A stretch of DNA of 64,000 bases from positions 4,712,001 to 4,776,000 of the forward strand of contig CP088295.1 in NCBI GenBank assembly GCA_024666565.1, read 5' to 3'. This stretch comes from Svornostia abyssi. GTDB lineage: Bacteria; Actinomycetota; Thermoleophilia; Solirubrobacterales; Solirubrobacteraceae. Below the pieces are notes generated by a model. That model saw only the letters and a list, made by a program, of their open reading frames with translations, was not told where the DNA came from and did not search any database. Position 1 is the stretch's first letter; each line of letters begins with the position of its first letter. A program made the translations under genes and the position numbers. Shown here piece after piece: positions 11,203 through 19,776 of this stretch.

Positions 11203-12698
11203 CGCCGCGGGTCGCCATCGTCGGCGCGGGGTTCGGCGGGATCGCCACGGCGATCGAGCTGCGCCGCGCGGGCATCGAGAGCTTCACGCTGTACGAGCGG
11301 GCGCCCGAGCTGGGCGGCGTGTGGTGGCACAACGACTACCCAGGCTCGGCGTGTGACATCCCGTCGGCGCTGTACTCGTACTCGTACGCGCAGCGCCGCG
11401 ACTGGTCCCGGCCCTGCCCTTCCCGCGACGAGGTGCTGCGCTACCTGCAGGGGGTCGCCGCGGAGCACGGCATCACCGAACGCGTGCGCACGGGCTGCGA
11501 GATCACCGAGGCGCGGTTCGACGCCGCACGGTGCGGTTGGACGCTGCGCACCGCGGACGGCGAGACGATCGAGGCCGACGTGCTCGTGCTCGGCACGGGG
11601 CAGCTCAGCCGGCCCGTGATCCCCCCGATCGCCGGGCGCGACGACTTCACCGGCGCGCAGTTCCACAGCGCCGAGTGGGACCACTCCGTGCCGCTCGCCG
11701 GGCGCCGGGTCACCGTGATCGGCACGGGCGCGACGGCGGTGCAGGTCGTGCCGCAGCTCGCCGGCCGTGTCGCCCATCTCGACGTGGTGCAGCGCAGCGC
11801 GGCGTGGATCCTGCCGCGGCAGAACGAGGAGTACGCGCCGTGGGTCCGCAGCGCGATCGCGCGGGTCCCGGGACTGCAGGCCCTGCGCCGCCAGTTCCTG
11901 CGCGCCTTCGGGGTCGCCGTGACCGCGGGGCTGACGGTCAACCCCCGGTTCAACCTGCCGTGGAAGCTGTGGTCGTCGGCGTACCTGCGGTCACAGGTGC
12001 GCGACCCGGAGCTGCGGGCCAAGCTCACCCCGAGTGACGCGTTCGGCTGCAAGCGGATCCTCTTCAGCTCCGCGTACCTGGAGTCGCTGCAGGCGCCGAA
12101 CGTCGATCTGGTGACCGAACGGGTGACGTCGGTCACGCCGAGCGGTGTGCGCTTCGCCGACGGCTCCGCGCGAGAGGCCGACGTCATCGTGTGGGCCACC
12201 GGGTTCGCCGACGCGCTCGTCACGCCACTGGACGTGATCGGGCGCGAGGGCCGGCACCTCGCCGACGTGTGGCGCGACGGCGAGCGCGCCCATCACGGCA
12301 TGACGGTCCACGGGTTCCCCAACGCGTTCGTCCTCTACGGGCCGAACACGAACCTCGGGTCGGGATCGATCATCGAGATGCTCGAAGCCCAGTCGTCGTA
12401 CATCGCGCAGGCGATCGGCGACCTGCTGCCCGAGCCGGGCGCCGCGCTGGAGGTCCGCGCCGAGGCGCAGGCCGCCTCCAACGCCGCGCTGGAGGACCGC
12501 ATGGGCAGCACCGTGTGGATGTCCTGCGACAGCTGGTACCGCCACGGGCACACCGGGCGCGTGACCCGCAACTGGCCGGGCTTCGTGCACGAGTACACGC
12601 GCGCCGTGGCGAGCCCGGACCCCGCCGACTTTCGCGTGCTGCGTCCGCTGCCGCCGGGCGTCCCCGCACCCGCGCCCACCCACCGAACTCCCGCATGA
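11199..12698 (+). CDS. Flavin-dependent Baeyer-Villiger-type monooxygenase
   Basis: This 499-residue FAD/NADPH enzyme inserts oxygen next to ketones to form esters or lactones. The N-terminal FAD Rossmann motif is VGAGFGG, the second nucleotide-binding motif is GTGATA, and between them the fingerprint FTGAQFHSAEWD matches the Baeyer-Villiger FxGxxxHxxxW pattern. The ATG at 11199 is chosen because FAD-binding homology begins immediately (TPRVAIVGAG) and it overlaps the previous stop (ATGA). Together with the neighbouring acyl-CoA dehydrogenase and ligase it suggests oxidation of a cyclic or branched ketone. Substrate unknown. Confidence 0.92.
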   Translation: MTPRVAIVGAGFGGIATAIELRRAGIESFTLYERAPELGGVWWHNDYPGSACDIPSALYSYSYAQRRDWSRPCPSRDEVLRYLQGVAAEHGITERVRTGCEITEARFDAARCGWTLRTADGETIEADVLVLGTGQLSRPVIPPIAGRDDFTGAQFHSAEWDHSVPLAGRRVTVIGTGATAVQVVPQLAGRVAHLDVVQRSAAWILPRQNEEYAPWVRSAIARVPGLQALRRQFLRAFGVAVTAGLTVNPRFNLPWKLWSSAYLRSQVRDPELRAKLTPSDAFGCKRILFSSAYLESLQAPNVDLVTERVTSVTPSGVRFADGSAREADVIVWATGFADALVTPLDVIGREGRHLADVWRDGERAHHGMTVHGFPNAFVLYGPNTNLGSGSIIEMLEAQSSYIAQAIGDLLPEPGAALEVRAEAQAASNAALEDRMGSTVWMSCDSWYRHGHTGRVTRNWPGFVHEYTRAVASPDPADFRVLRPLPPGVPAPAPTHRTPA

Positions 12699-12734
12699 CG
12701 TCCCCGACCCCATGACCCCCAGGAGCACCACCCC

Positions 12735-13898
12735 ATGAGCACCACGATCGCCCCGAACCCCAGCGCCCTCACCGATGAGCAGACCGATTTCGTCGCCGCG
12801 ATCCGCGACTTCTGCGAGCGCGAGGTCGGCACCCGCGAGCAGCGCGACGCGCTGACGCACCACGGTAAGCACCCGCACGTCCCCGAGCTCTACGCCAAGG
12901 TCGCGGAGCTCGGCTGGCTCGGCATCGCGATCGGCGAGGAGTACGGCGGCATCGGCGGCGGCATGGTCGACCTCATGCTGTTCCTCGAGGAGACCGCCCG
13001 CGGCATGCTGCCGATCGGCGGCTTCGCGGTCTCCATGATCTCCGCCGGCGCCATCGAGCGCTTCGGCACCGACGAACAGAAGGCCGACATCCTCGGCGGC
13101 ATCGCCAACGGCAACGTCGAGTCGATCGCCATGAGCGAGCCCGGCTCCGGCTCGGACGTCGGCAGCCTGACGTGCCGCGCCGAGAAGGTCCCGGGCGGCT
13201 GGAAGGTCAACGGCCAGAAGACGTGGATCAGCGAGGCGCAGTTCGCGTCGCACATCCTGCTCGTCTGCCGCACCACCCCGGGCGGCAAGAAGCACGAGGG
13301 CCTGACGATGCTGTCGGTTCCCGTCCCGACGGAGGGCGTGGAGATCCGCGGCATCGAGACGATGGGCGGCGAGGTCGTCAACGACGTCTTCTTCACCGAC
13401 GTCTTCGTCCCCGAGTCCGCGCTCATCGGCCAGGAGGACCAGGCCTGGATGCAGCTGATGGCGGGCCTGAACCTCGAGCGGCTCATCATCGCCGGCCTGT
13501 CGCTCGGCGCCGCCCAGCGTTCGTTCGACGACGCGCTGACGTACATCAAGGAGCGCGAGCAGTTCGGCCGCCCGATCGGCTCGTTCCAGGCGCTGAAGCA
13601 CCGCGTCGCCGACCTCGCCACCGAGCTGGAGTGCACCCGCCTGCTGACCTACGACGTGGCCCGCAAGGTCGACGCGAACCCGGGCGCGCTCTTCCCCCGC
13701 GAGGCGTCGATGGCGAAGCTCAAGGCGACGGAGACGTCCAAGCTCATCGCGCTGGAGGGCATGCAGATGATGGGCGGCTACGGCTACGCCACCGAGTACG
13801 ACATGGAAGGGCATGTGCGACAGGCACTGGTCTCCACGATCTACGGTGGCACCAGCGAGATTCAGCGCGACATCATCGGTAGGACGTTCGGTCTGTAG
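12735..13898 (+). CDS. Acyl-CoA dehydrogenase
   Basis: This 387-residue FAD enzyme introduces a 2,3-double bond into acyl-CoA thioesters. The N-terminal helical domain is followed by the FAD/substrate signature AMSEPGSGSDVGSL and, later, MMGGYGYATEYDMEG. The C-terminal segment YGGTSEIQRDIIGR is the standard acyl-CoA dehydrogenase ending. The catalytic Glu position was not checked by alignment. An AGGAG site precedes the ATG. It lies 36 bases after the monooxygenase gene and 16 before the acyl-CoA ligase gene, consistent with co-transcription and the first beta-oxidation step on the ligase product. Confidence 0.95.
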   Translation: MSTTIAPNPSALTDEQTDFVAAIRDFCEREVGTREQRDALTHHGKHPHVPELYAKVAELGWLGIAIGEEYGGIGGGMVDLMLFLEETARGMLPIGGFAVSMISAGAIERFGTDEQKADILGGIANGNVESIAMSEPGSGSDVGSLTCRAEKVPGGWKVNGQKTWISEAQFASHILLVCRTTPGGKKHEGLTMLSVPVPTEGVEIRGIETMGGEVVNDVFFTDVFVPESALIGQEDQAWMQLMAGLNLERLIIAGLSLGAAQRSFDDALTYIKEREQFGRPIGSFQALKHRVADLATELECTRLLTYDVARKVDANPGALFPREASMAKLKATETSKLIALEGMQMMGGYGYATEYDMEGHVRQALVSTIYGGTSEIQRDIIGRTFGL

Positions 13899-13914
13899 GA
13901 GGAGCGACAGCATC

Positions 13915-15528
13915 ATGGGGACTCACCCGCCCGTGCAGGACACGGCCCGCAGGATCGCCACGACGGTTTCGGTGCTGCACCGGGCCGGTGCGCTGCGCAT
14001 CGAGTCCCCGGCCACCGTGCTGCGCGTGGGCGCGCAGATGCGCAAGTGGGGCCCCGGCCTCGCCGGCGCGGTCGCCGCCCACGCAGCGCGGGACGGGTCG
14101 CGGGTCGCGCTCATCGACGAGCTCGGCCCGCAGACGTACGGTGAGCTCGACGAACGCTCGACCCGGCTGGCGAACGCGCTGGCCACCGGCGGGCTGCGTG
14201 CGGGCGAGAGCGTCGGGCTGCTGTGCCGCGACCACCGCTTCTTCGTGGAGGCGGCGACCGCCGTGAACAAGCTGGGCTGCGACCTCGTGCTGCTGAACAC
14301 CGCGTTCAGCTCGCCGCAGCTGCGCGACGTCATCGACCGCGAGGGCGTGCAGGTCCTCATCCACGACGCGGAGTTCGCGCCCTTGACCGACGAGGGCGGG
14401 CCGCGTCGGGTGCTGGCGTGGACCGAGCCGGGCGTGGCGGGCGACACGATCGACACGCTCGTCCGGGCGGGATCGCCAGTGCCGCCGGCGCCCCCGAAGG
14501 AGCCGGGCCGCACCATCCTGCTGACCTCCGGGACGACCGGCACGCCGAAGGGCGCCAAGCGCCCGGCGGAGACCCCGGTCGACGCGATCGTCGGGTTCCT
14601 GGAGAAGGTCCCGCTGCGCGGCCAGACCCGCCACTTCGTCGTCGCGCCGATGTTCCACGCGTGGGGCTTCGCGCACTTCGGCCTGTGCATCCTGCTCGGG
14701 ATGGAGCTCGTGATGCGCCGGCGCTTCGACCCCGAGCAGACGCTGGCGACGATCCACCGCTTCCGCCCCCGCTCGGCCGCGATGGTGCCGGTGATGGCGC
14801 AGCGGATCCTCGCCCTCCCCGATGACGTGCGCGCCCGCTATGACTGCTCGTCGCTCGAGGTCGTCGCGCTCGGCGGCTCGGCGATCCCCGGTGATCTCGC
14901 GATCCGCTGGATGGACGAGTTCGGCGACAACGCCTACAACACCTACGGGTCCACCGAGGTGGCGATCGTCTCGATCGCCGGCCCGTCCGACCTGCGCGCC
15001 GACCCGTCGACCGCAGGGCACCTCGTGCGCGGCGCCGACGTCAAGCTGCTCGACTTGGAGGGCCGCGAGGTCCCGGCCGGGTCGCCGGGGCGCATCTTCG
15101 TGGGCGCGACCGCGTCGTTCGACGGCTACACCGACGGACGGACCAAGGCGATCATCGACGGGTACATGAGCAGCGGCGACATGGGGTCGTTCGACCCCGC
15201 AGGCCGCCTGCGGATCGAGGGCCGCGACGACGACATGATCATCTCGGGCGGCGAGAACGTGTACCCGCGCGAGGTCGAGGACCTCATCGCGCGGCTGCCC
15301 GAGGTCCACGAGGTCGCGGTGCTCGGCGTCGACGACGACGAGTTCGGCCAGCGACTGCGCGCGTTCGTGGTGCTGGAGGATGGCGAGGCGCTGACCGAGC
15401 GGGAGATCTGCGACACGGTGCGCAGCTCTTTGGCCCGGTACAAGGTGCCGCGCGAGGTCGTGTTCCTGGACGAGCTGCCGCGAACGTCGACGGGGAAGAT
15501 CCTGAAGCGGGAGCTCGCGCAGACGTAG
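13915..15528 (+). CDS. Acyl-CoA synthetase (AMP-binding, fatty acid-CoA ligase)
   Basis: This 537-residue adenylate-forming enzyme activates a carboxylic acid to its CoA thioester. The P-loop is LLTSGTTGTPKG, the adenine motif NTYGSTE, the hinge region GRDDDMIISGGENVYPREV, and the catalytic lysine motif TSTGKILKREL. The ATG at 13915 is preceded by an AGGAGGAGC site. An upstream frame overlapping the dehydrogenase gene is not used. It is the last gene of the 8.8-15.5 kb operon and is followed by a long hairpin. The acid made by the divergent aldehyde dehydrogenase is a natural candidate substrate (inference). Confidence 0.93.
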   Translation: MGTHPPVQDTARRIATTVSVLHRAGALRIESPATVLRVGAQMRKWGPGLAGAVAAHAARDGSRVALIDELGPQTYGELDERSTRLANALATGGLRAGESVGLLCRDHRFFVEAATAVNKLGCDLVLLNTAFSSPQLRDVIDREGVQVLIHDAEFAPLTDEGGPRRVLAWTEPGVAGDTIDTLVRAGSPVPPAPPKEPGRTILLTSGTTGTPKGAKRPAETPVDAIVGFLEKVPLRGQTRHFVVAPMFHAWGFAHFGLCILLGMELVMRRRFDPEQTLATIHRFRPRSAAMVPVMAQRILALPDDVRARYDCSSLEVVALGGSAIPGDLAIRWMDEFGDNAYNTYGSTEVAIVSIAGPSDLRADPSTAGHLVRGADVKLLDLEGREVPAGSPGRIFVGATASFDGYTDGRTKAIIDGYMSSGDMGSFDPAGRLRIEGRDDDMIISGGENVYPREVEDLIARLPEVHEVAVLGVDDDEFGQRLRAFVVLEDGEALTEREICDTVRSSLARYKVPREVVFLDELPRTSTGKILKRELAQT

Positions 15529-15537
15529 GCGCGCGAC

Positions 15538-15583
15538 ATCGGGTCGGGAAGCGGGTACCCACGTACCCGGTTGCCGACCCGAT
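15538..15583. repeat. 46-base REP-like palindrome, copy 1 (also a possible terminator)
   Basis: An almost perfect self-complementary element begins 9 bases after the acyl-CoA ligase stop. It has an outer 10-bp stem (ATCGGGTCGG / CCGACCCGAT) and an inner 7-bp stem (CGGGTAC / GTACCCG) with a CCAC loop, interrupted only by G-G mismatches and two A-T pairs. Its reverse complement matches 27946-27991 at 38 of 46 positions. It could terminate the upstream operon, but the second copy suggests a dispersed repeat family. Confidence 0.65.
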
Positions 15584-15655
15584 CCTGGGGGTGACGACGC
15601 GTCCGCCCGATCGTTCGATCTTCCGGAGACCGTCTGATCCCTCCTGTGCGGGGAC

Positions 15656-15661
15656 TACGGT
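15656..15661 (+). promoter_or_regulatory. -10 element (TACGGT) of a leaderless promoter
   Basis: TACGGT ends 6 bases before the ATG of the DUF3147-like gene and there is no Shine-Dalgarno, so transcription would start about at the ATG. No clear -35 is seen. Confidence 0.45.
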
Positions 15662-15667
15662 CCCCGC

Positions 15668-16015
15668 ATGTACCTGCTCCTGAAGGCCGCGATCTCAGGA
15701 CTCGTCATCGCCGGCGCCAGCGAGCTCGCGCGCCGGTCGTCCCTCTTCGGCGCGATCCTCATCTCGCTGCCGCTGACCTCGATCCTCGCGATCGTGTGGC
15801 TGTACCGCGACACGGGCGACGCCGACGAGGTCGCAGCGCTCTCCTGGTCGATCCTGTGGGTGATCCTGCCGTCGCTCGTGTTCTTCATCACCCTGCCCGT
15901 GGGCCTGCGCAACGGCTTGTCGTTCGCGCCCGCCCTCGCCCTGGCGTGCGTGGCGACGGTCGCCGCGTACGGCCTGTGGATCGGCGCCGCCCGCCTGATC
16001 GGCGTCAATCTGTAG
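15668..16015 (+). CDS. Small DUF3147-like integral membrane protein
   Basis: This 115-residue protein is almost entirely hydrophobic, with about four membrane segments (near residues 1-22, 26-46, 60-82 and 88-112). These are separated by short polar turns such as LYRDTGDADEV. Size, topology and the opening MYLLLKAAISGLVIAGASELARR resemble the DUF3147 family of uncharacterised inner-membrane proteins. It stands alone between the long palindrome and a secreted protein gene. Function unknown. Confidence 0.8.
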   Translation: MYLLLKAAISGLVIAGASELARRSSLFGAILISLPLTSILAIVWLYRDTGDADEVAALSWSILWVILPSLVFFITLPVGLRNGLSFAPALALACVATVAAYGLWIGAARLIGVNL

Positions 16016-16036
16016 GTCCAGGCGCACCGTCGCATA

Positions 16037-16057
16037 CCCGACACAGTGTCCGTCGGG
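16037..16057 (+). terminator. Possible hairpin terminator after the DUF3147-like gene
   Basis: A CCCGAC / GTCGGG stem with an internal GACAC/TGTC alternative pairing begins 22 bases after the stop. No T-run follows, so confidence is modest. Confidence 0.35.
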
Positions 16058-16131
16058 ACAGGGACGAAGCACCGGCCGAACCAGCCGTAGCTTCGGGGGA
16101 CCCGACCGTCTCAACCCTCAGGAATCCCCCC

Positions 16132-17010
16132 ATGCGCCCCCGTTCCCTCCTCCTCGCCGCCATCGCGTTCATCACGCTCGCGGCCCTGCCATCCGCCGCC
16201 CAGGCTGGTCCGCCCGACGCGAAACAGTGGGAGGTGAAGAACACCTCCAGCGTCTCGAACGGCACCGAGTACCAGCTGTTCAACACCAAGGTCGGTCGTC
16301 TCGGCTACGACAACCGGTTCTTCGGTGTCGACCTCGGCTGGAACAAGGGCAGCAAGGGCGGGCACTTCGTGTTCCTGCGCGACAGCGGCAAGCCCAACGT
16401 GCGTGACCATCGCGCCGGCCCGCTCGCCGCCGACCAGAAGGTCGCCATCTACAACACGAAGACCCGGCGCTACCTGCGCTTCGAGAAGCGCGGCCAGTGG
16501 AAGGCCGAGCTCGAATGGGACCGCTCGCCGGTCTACGAGTGGCAGCTGCACGACCAGCAGGGCGCGAAGTTCGCCCTGTTCAACACGCGGGTCAGCCAGT
16601 ACCTCGTCAACCAGTTCAAGAACTACGGCATCAACCTCGGCTGGCTTCAGAGCGGGCCCCCGCCCGTCCAGTCCTTCAGCGTCCCGCTGAGCGCGCAGCC
16701 GGTGATCCAGGGCTACATCCCGTTCCTGGGCTCGTTCGGCGGCGGCACGCAGGGCAAGCTGCTGACCGTCCAGAACGCCAGCTCGTCGAGCACGCTGCGC
16801 TTCGTCAAGCCCGGCAAGTCGACGAGCGACTGCGGCAGCGCCGACGCGACGATCACCGTCGCGCCCCGCGCGAGCCTCACCGCCGACCAGATGAAGACGC
16901 TCTACGGCAGCGCGACACCGCGACTGCCCGTGAACTTCCTGGCGTGCGTCTCGAGCACCACGCCGGTGAGCCTGACGTTCCTGAACATCACGTACCAGCT
17001 CGACAGCTGA
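16132..17010 (+). CDS. Secreted protein with beta-trefoil-like repeats, unknown function
   Basis: A 292-residue protein with a clear signal peptide (MRPRSLLLAAIAFITLAALP, cleavage after AQA). The mature part repeats a motif of the type alF/YNT(K/R)-x-x-x-Y/L: QLFNTKVGRLGYD, AIYNTKTRRYLRF, ALFNTRVSQYLVN. Each is followed by a Gly-Trp or aromatic stretch (VDLGWNKG, INLGWLQSG). This periodicity of about 45-50 residues resembles fascin or ricin-type beta-trefoils, but I do not recognise a named family. The C-terminal 90 residues include a Cys pair (DCGSAD, LACVSS). AGGA lies just upstream of the ATG. Confidence 0.75.
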   Translation: MRPRSLLLAAIAFITLAALPSAAQAGPPDAKQWEVKNTSSVSNGTEYQLFNTKVGRLGYDNRFFGVDLGWNKGSKGGHFVFLRDSGKPNVRDHRAGPLAADQKVAIYNTKTRRYLRFEKRGQWKAELEWDRSPVYEWQLHDQQGAKFALFNTRVSQYLVNQFKNYGINLGWLQSGPPPVQSFSVPLSAQPVIQGYIPFLGSFGGGTQGKLLTVQNASSSSTLRFVKPGKSTSDCGSADATITVAPRASLTADQMKTLYGSATPRLPVNFLACVSSTTPVSLTFLNITYQLDS

Positions 17011-17028
17011 GCTCCGCCCGGCCGAGTC

Positions 17029-17073
17029 GCCCCCGGCGTTTCAGCGAGACTTCTTGCCGAAGCGCCCGGGGGC
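17029..17073. terminator. Possible bidirectional terminator between convergent genes
   Basis: GCCCCCGG (17029-17036) can pair with CCGGGGGC (17066-17073) across a 29-base loop. It lies in the 82-base gap between the secreted protein gene and the end of the mce operon. The long loop and absent T-run make this tentative. Confidence 0.3.
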
Positions 17074-17092
17074 CTCTGCCGCGAGGCGCCGG

Positions 17093-18403
17093 TCACGGAG
17101 CCGGCGCGGCCGTCAGCCGCGGGAAGTCCCCGGGCTTGCCCGGCTGGTTGTTCAGCGCGTCATTGGGCTGGGGGTAGGGGTTCGTGCACGTGCCGCCGCC
17201 ACCAGGCCGCGGGGTGACGCAGAGGGCCTCGCGCCCGAAGCTGATCCGCGGATCGATCATGAGGTAGAGGCGCAGCCACTGACCGTCCGTGTCGCCGCTG
17301 GCCGTTGCAGATGCGAGATGGGCGAAGACCGCCGCGTAGCCGTTGGCCCGCGGCTTCAGCCACTCGGCCAGCGGGATGATGTTGCGCAGCGTCGGCACGA
17401 GCCAGCCGGCGAGCGGCTCGAGCCCCTCGATCGCCGGAGTCGCCTCACGCAGCGCCGGCGTCGCGGTGTCGGCGAGCTGCGGCAGGCCGTCGATGACCCC
17501 GGCTGCGCTGCGGACGGTCGGGCCAAGGCGATCGAAGACCGGGGTCAGCGCCTTCGTGGCGACGGAGAGGTCGTCGACCACCGGGCGCGTGTCGTCCACC
17601 AGGCCCGGCAGATCGCGCAGTGTGACGTTCGCAGCCTCGGTCAGCTGCCGAGTCTCGGTGATCCCGTCCTCCAGCGCCGCAGTTCGTGCTGCGAGCGTGC
17701 CCATCGTGGTGCGGCCGTCGCCGACGATCGCCCGCAGCGTCGCCTCGCGCTCGCCCAGCGCGCGGGCCACCGTGCTGCCGCTCGTCACGAGGCCGGCGAT
17801 CTCGTCCTCCTGGTCGTCGACGGCTCTGGTCAGACGTCGCAGCTGCTGGACCGAGTCGGCCACCCGTGTGATCGTCGCGCGCAGCCGATCCGGGTCATCC
17901 CCGCCGTTGATGCCGCGGTCGACCGTCTTCAGGGTCGAGCGCAGGTGCTCGCGCGTGTCCGGGCCGAGCGCCTCGAGCGCCTCGTCGGGCGAGACGGCCT
18001 CCGTTGCCTCGATCGTGGTGCCGGACTCCAGCGCGGGTGCGTCCTGCGGGCCGCGCGACAGGCGCAGGTACGCCTCACCGAACGCCGTCCGCGAGCCGAG
18101 GGTCGCGGTGCCGCCGCGCCGCACGGGCCGGTAGTCCTCGTTCACGGTGAACGTCACCTTCGTGCCGTCCTGGCCGGTCTCGACCTTCGTGACCTCGCCG
18201 ACCTTGACGCCGTTGACCATCACGAGCGACTTCTGCAGCAGCTGGCCGGTCTCGTTCATCTTCACGGTCAGCTCGTAGCCGGTCTGGCCGACCTGGCTGC
18301 CGGGGCCGCCGAACGCCTGGTTGAACAGGAAGAACGCGAGCACGGACAGGAGGCTGATGACCCCCAGCACCACGACGCCGCTGACGGGCACGTGCCGGTT
18401 CAT
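17093..18403 (-). CDS. MCE-family lipid transport protein (sixth mce gene, MceF-like)
   Basis: A 436-residue protein with one N-terminal membrane anchor (VVVLGVISLLSVLAFFLF). An MCE/MlaD domain follows at about residues 40-125 (KSLVMVNGVKVGEVTKVE), then a long helical region rich in coiled-coil-like heptads, and a Cys-containing tail (LCVTPRPGGGGTC). MCE subunits form a hexameric tube that ferries lipids across the envelope toward YrbE permeases. ATG 18403 overlaps the stop of the preceding mce gene. It is the last gene of the operon. Confidence 0.92.
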   Translation of the reverse strand: MNRHVPVSGVVVLGVISLLSVLAFFLFNQAFGGPGSQVGQTGYELTVKMNETGQLLQKSLVMVNGVKVGEVTKVETGQDGTKVTFTVNEDYRPVRRGGTATLGSRTAFGEAYLRLSRGPQDAPALESGTTIEATEAVSPDEALEALGPDTREHLRSTLKTVDRGINGGDDPDRLRATITRVADSVQQLRRLTRAVDDQEDEIAGLVTSGSTVARALGEREATLRAIVGDGRTTMGTLAARTAALEDGITETRQLTEAANVTLRDLPGLVDDTRPVVDDLSVATKALTPVFDRLGPTVRSAAGVIDGLPQLADTATPALREATPAIEGLEPLAGWLVPTLRNIIPLAEWLKPRANGYAAVFAHLASATASGDTDGQWLRLYLMIDPRISFGREALCVTPRPGGGGTCTNPYPQPNDALNNQPGKPGDFPRLTAAPAP

Positions 18404-19776
18404 CCGCCGCCCTTCCGCTTGAGGTGCTCGTTGCCCGGCAGGCCGGGGGTGACCGCGCGCAGGATGCACGCCGTCTTGTCCGTCACGCACCGCGCGTCGA
18501 GCAGCTTCGCCAAGCCCTCCTGCATCTCGTCGCGCTGCTGCGCGGCGAGCTTCCGCGCGCGGGTCGTCGACGCGCCGGCGGGCGGCTGGTCGAACCCGAA
18601 GTTCATGGGCTTCGCCGGCTCGACGGCGCTGATGATCGCGCGCGCCATGACACCGTTGACGTCACTCGTGGACACCACGCCGCTGACGAGGTCGCCGAGC
18701 TGCGCGACACCGTCGCCGTACTGCGCGAGCGTGTCGACGGTCTTCGCCGCGGCCTCCACCGACGGGCGGCCCTCGACCGCGGCGGAGCCGAGCCGGGAGG
18801 TGAACTCACGGATCGCAGGCAGCTGGGTCTTGCCGGTGCGCTCCAGCGCCTCGACGTCATCCAGCAGCTTGCGCGCGTCCGGCGTCAGGGACCGCAGCTC
18901 GCGCAGCCCCTCGGGCAGCTCGTCGAGCGCCGGGAGCGTGCCGTCCATCGCCTCGTTGAGCGGGCCGGACAGCGCCCTGACCCGGCGCAGCGTCCGCTGG
19001 GCGGCCTCGACGGTCTCGGGAAGGTCGCGCATGGCCGCGGCGAGCTCGGGGGAGCGGGCCGCGGTGACGTCCAGCACCTGCCCGCCGCTGTCCACCGCGC
19101 GAGCCAGCTGGTCGCGACGACGGGCCAGCGTGTCGGAGATCTCCGCGATGTCACCGACGAGCCGGCGGACGAGCACCTGGCGGTCGGCGGCCGCCTCGGC
19201 GACCCGCCGCGCGCTGGCGGTCATCGGCGCGATCTCGCGCACGGCGCGCTCGAGGTCGCTGCCGCGGCCGTCGAGTGCGATGTCGGCCTGGCCGACCAGC
19301 ACCTGCAGGTAGGCGCGGGTGTCGGCGTCGAGCACCGACAGCACCTTGTCCGGCGCGACGTACGTCTGCGTGCGCTCCGCCGTGATCGTGCCCCCGCTGG
19401 GCAGCGCGCCCAGCGACGGATCGCCCGGGTCGACGTTCACCGACAGCACGGGAATGACGCCGATCGGCCGCACGACCGCGGTCGCGTTCTTGAAGACCTT
19501 GCCCTCGACGTCGGACTCGAGCTCGAGCGTCGCGATCGCCTTGGTGCCGACGACCTTCACGTCGACCACGCGGCCCTGCTTCGTGCCCGCGACCGTCGCC
19601 AGCGGGTGGTCGGCCCCGTCGAGTCCGGCGGCGTCCTCCAGCTCGACCTGAACCGTGTAGTGCGAGGCGGTGAACGGCAGCGAGACGTCGACCTTGCGCA
19701 GCGTGTACCCGATGCCGACGACCGCGGCGATGACGATCGCCACGAGCGCGGCGCGGGCCATGGGCAGATCGCTCAT
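18400..19776 (-). CDS. MCE-family lipid transport protein (fifth mce gene, MceE-like)
   Basis: A 458-residue protein with a single N-terminal transmembrane helix (AALVAIVIAAVVGIGYTL). The MCE domain is at about 35-115 (ATVAGTKQGRVVDVKVVGTK) with a long alpha-helical C-terminal region. In mycobacterial operons the fifth subunit is usually a lipoprotein (LprK). No lipobox is present here, so anchoring is by the helix alone. The tail has two Cys (RCVTDKTAC). Start ATG 19776 and stop at 18400 overlap both neighbours by 4 bases. Confidence 0.92.
   Translation of the reverse strand: MSDLPMARAALVAIVIAAVVGIGYTLRKVDVSLPFTASHYTVQVELEDAAGLDGADHPLATVAGTKQGRVVDVKVVGTKAIATLELESDVEGKVFKNATAVVRPIGVIPVLSVNVDPGDPSLGALPSGGTITAERTQTYVAPDKVLSVLDADTRAYLQVLVGQADIALDGRGSDLERAVREIAPMTASARRVAEAAADRQVLVRRLVGDIAEISDTLARRRDQLARAVDSGGQVLDVTAARSPELAAAMRDLPETVEAAQRTLRRVRALSGPLNEAMDGTLPALDELPEGLRELRSLTPDARKLLDDVEALERTGKTQLPAIREFTSRLGSAAVEGRPSVEAAAKTVDTLAQYGDGVAQLGDLVSGVVSTSDVNGVMARAIISAVEPAKPMNFGFDQPPAGASTTRARKLAAQQRDEMQEGLAKLLDARCVTDKTACILRAVTPGLPGNEHLKRKGGG

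Noticed and set aside
17038..17092. A possible C-terminal extension of the last MCE protein in another frame (DRRLAAEAPGRFGKKSR)
   Set aside because: There is no homopolymer at the putative shift point and MCE tails are variable, so evidence for a frame error is too weak.
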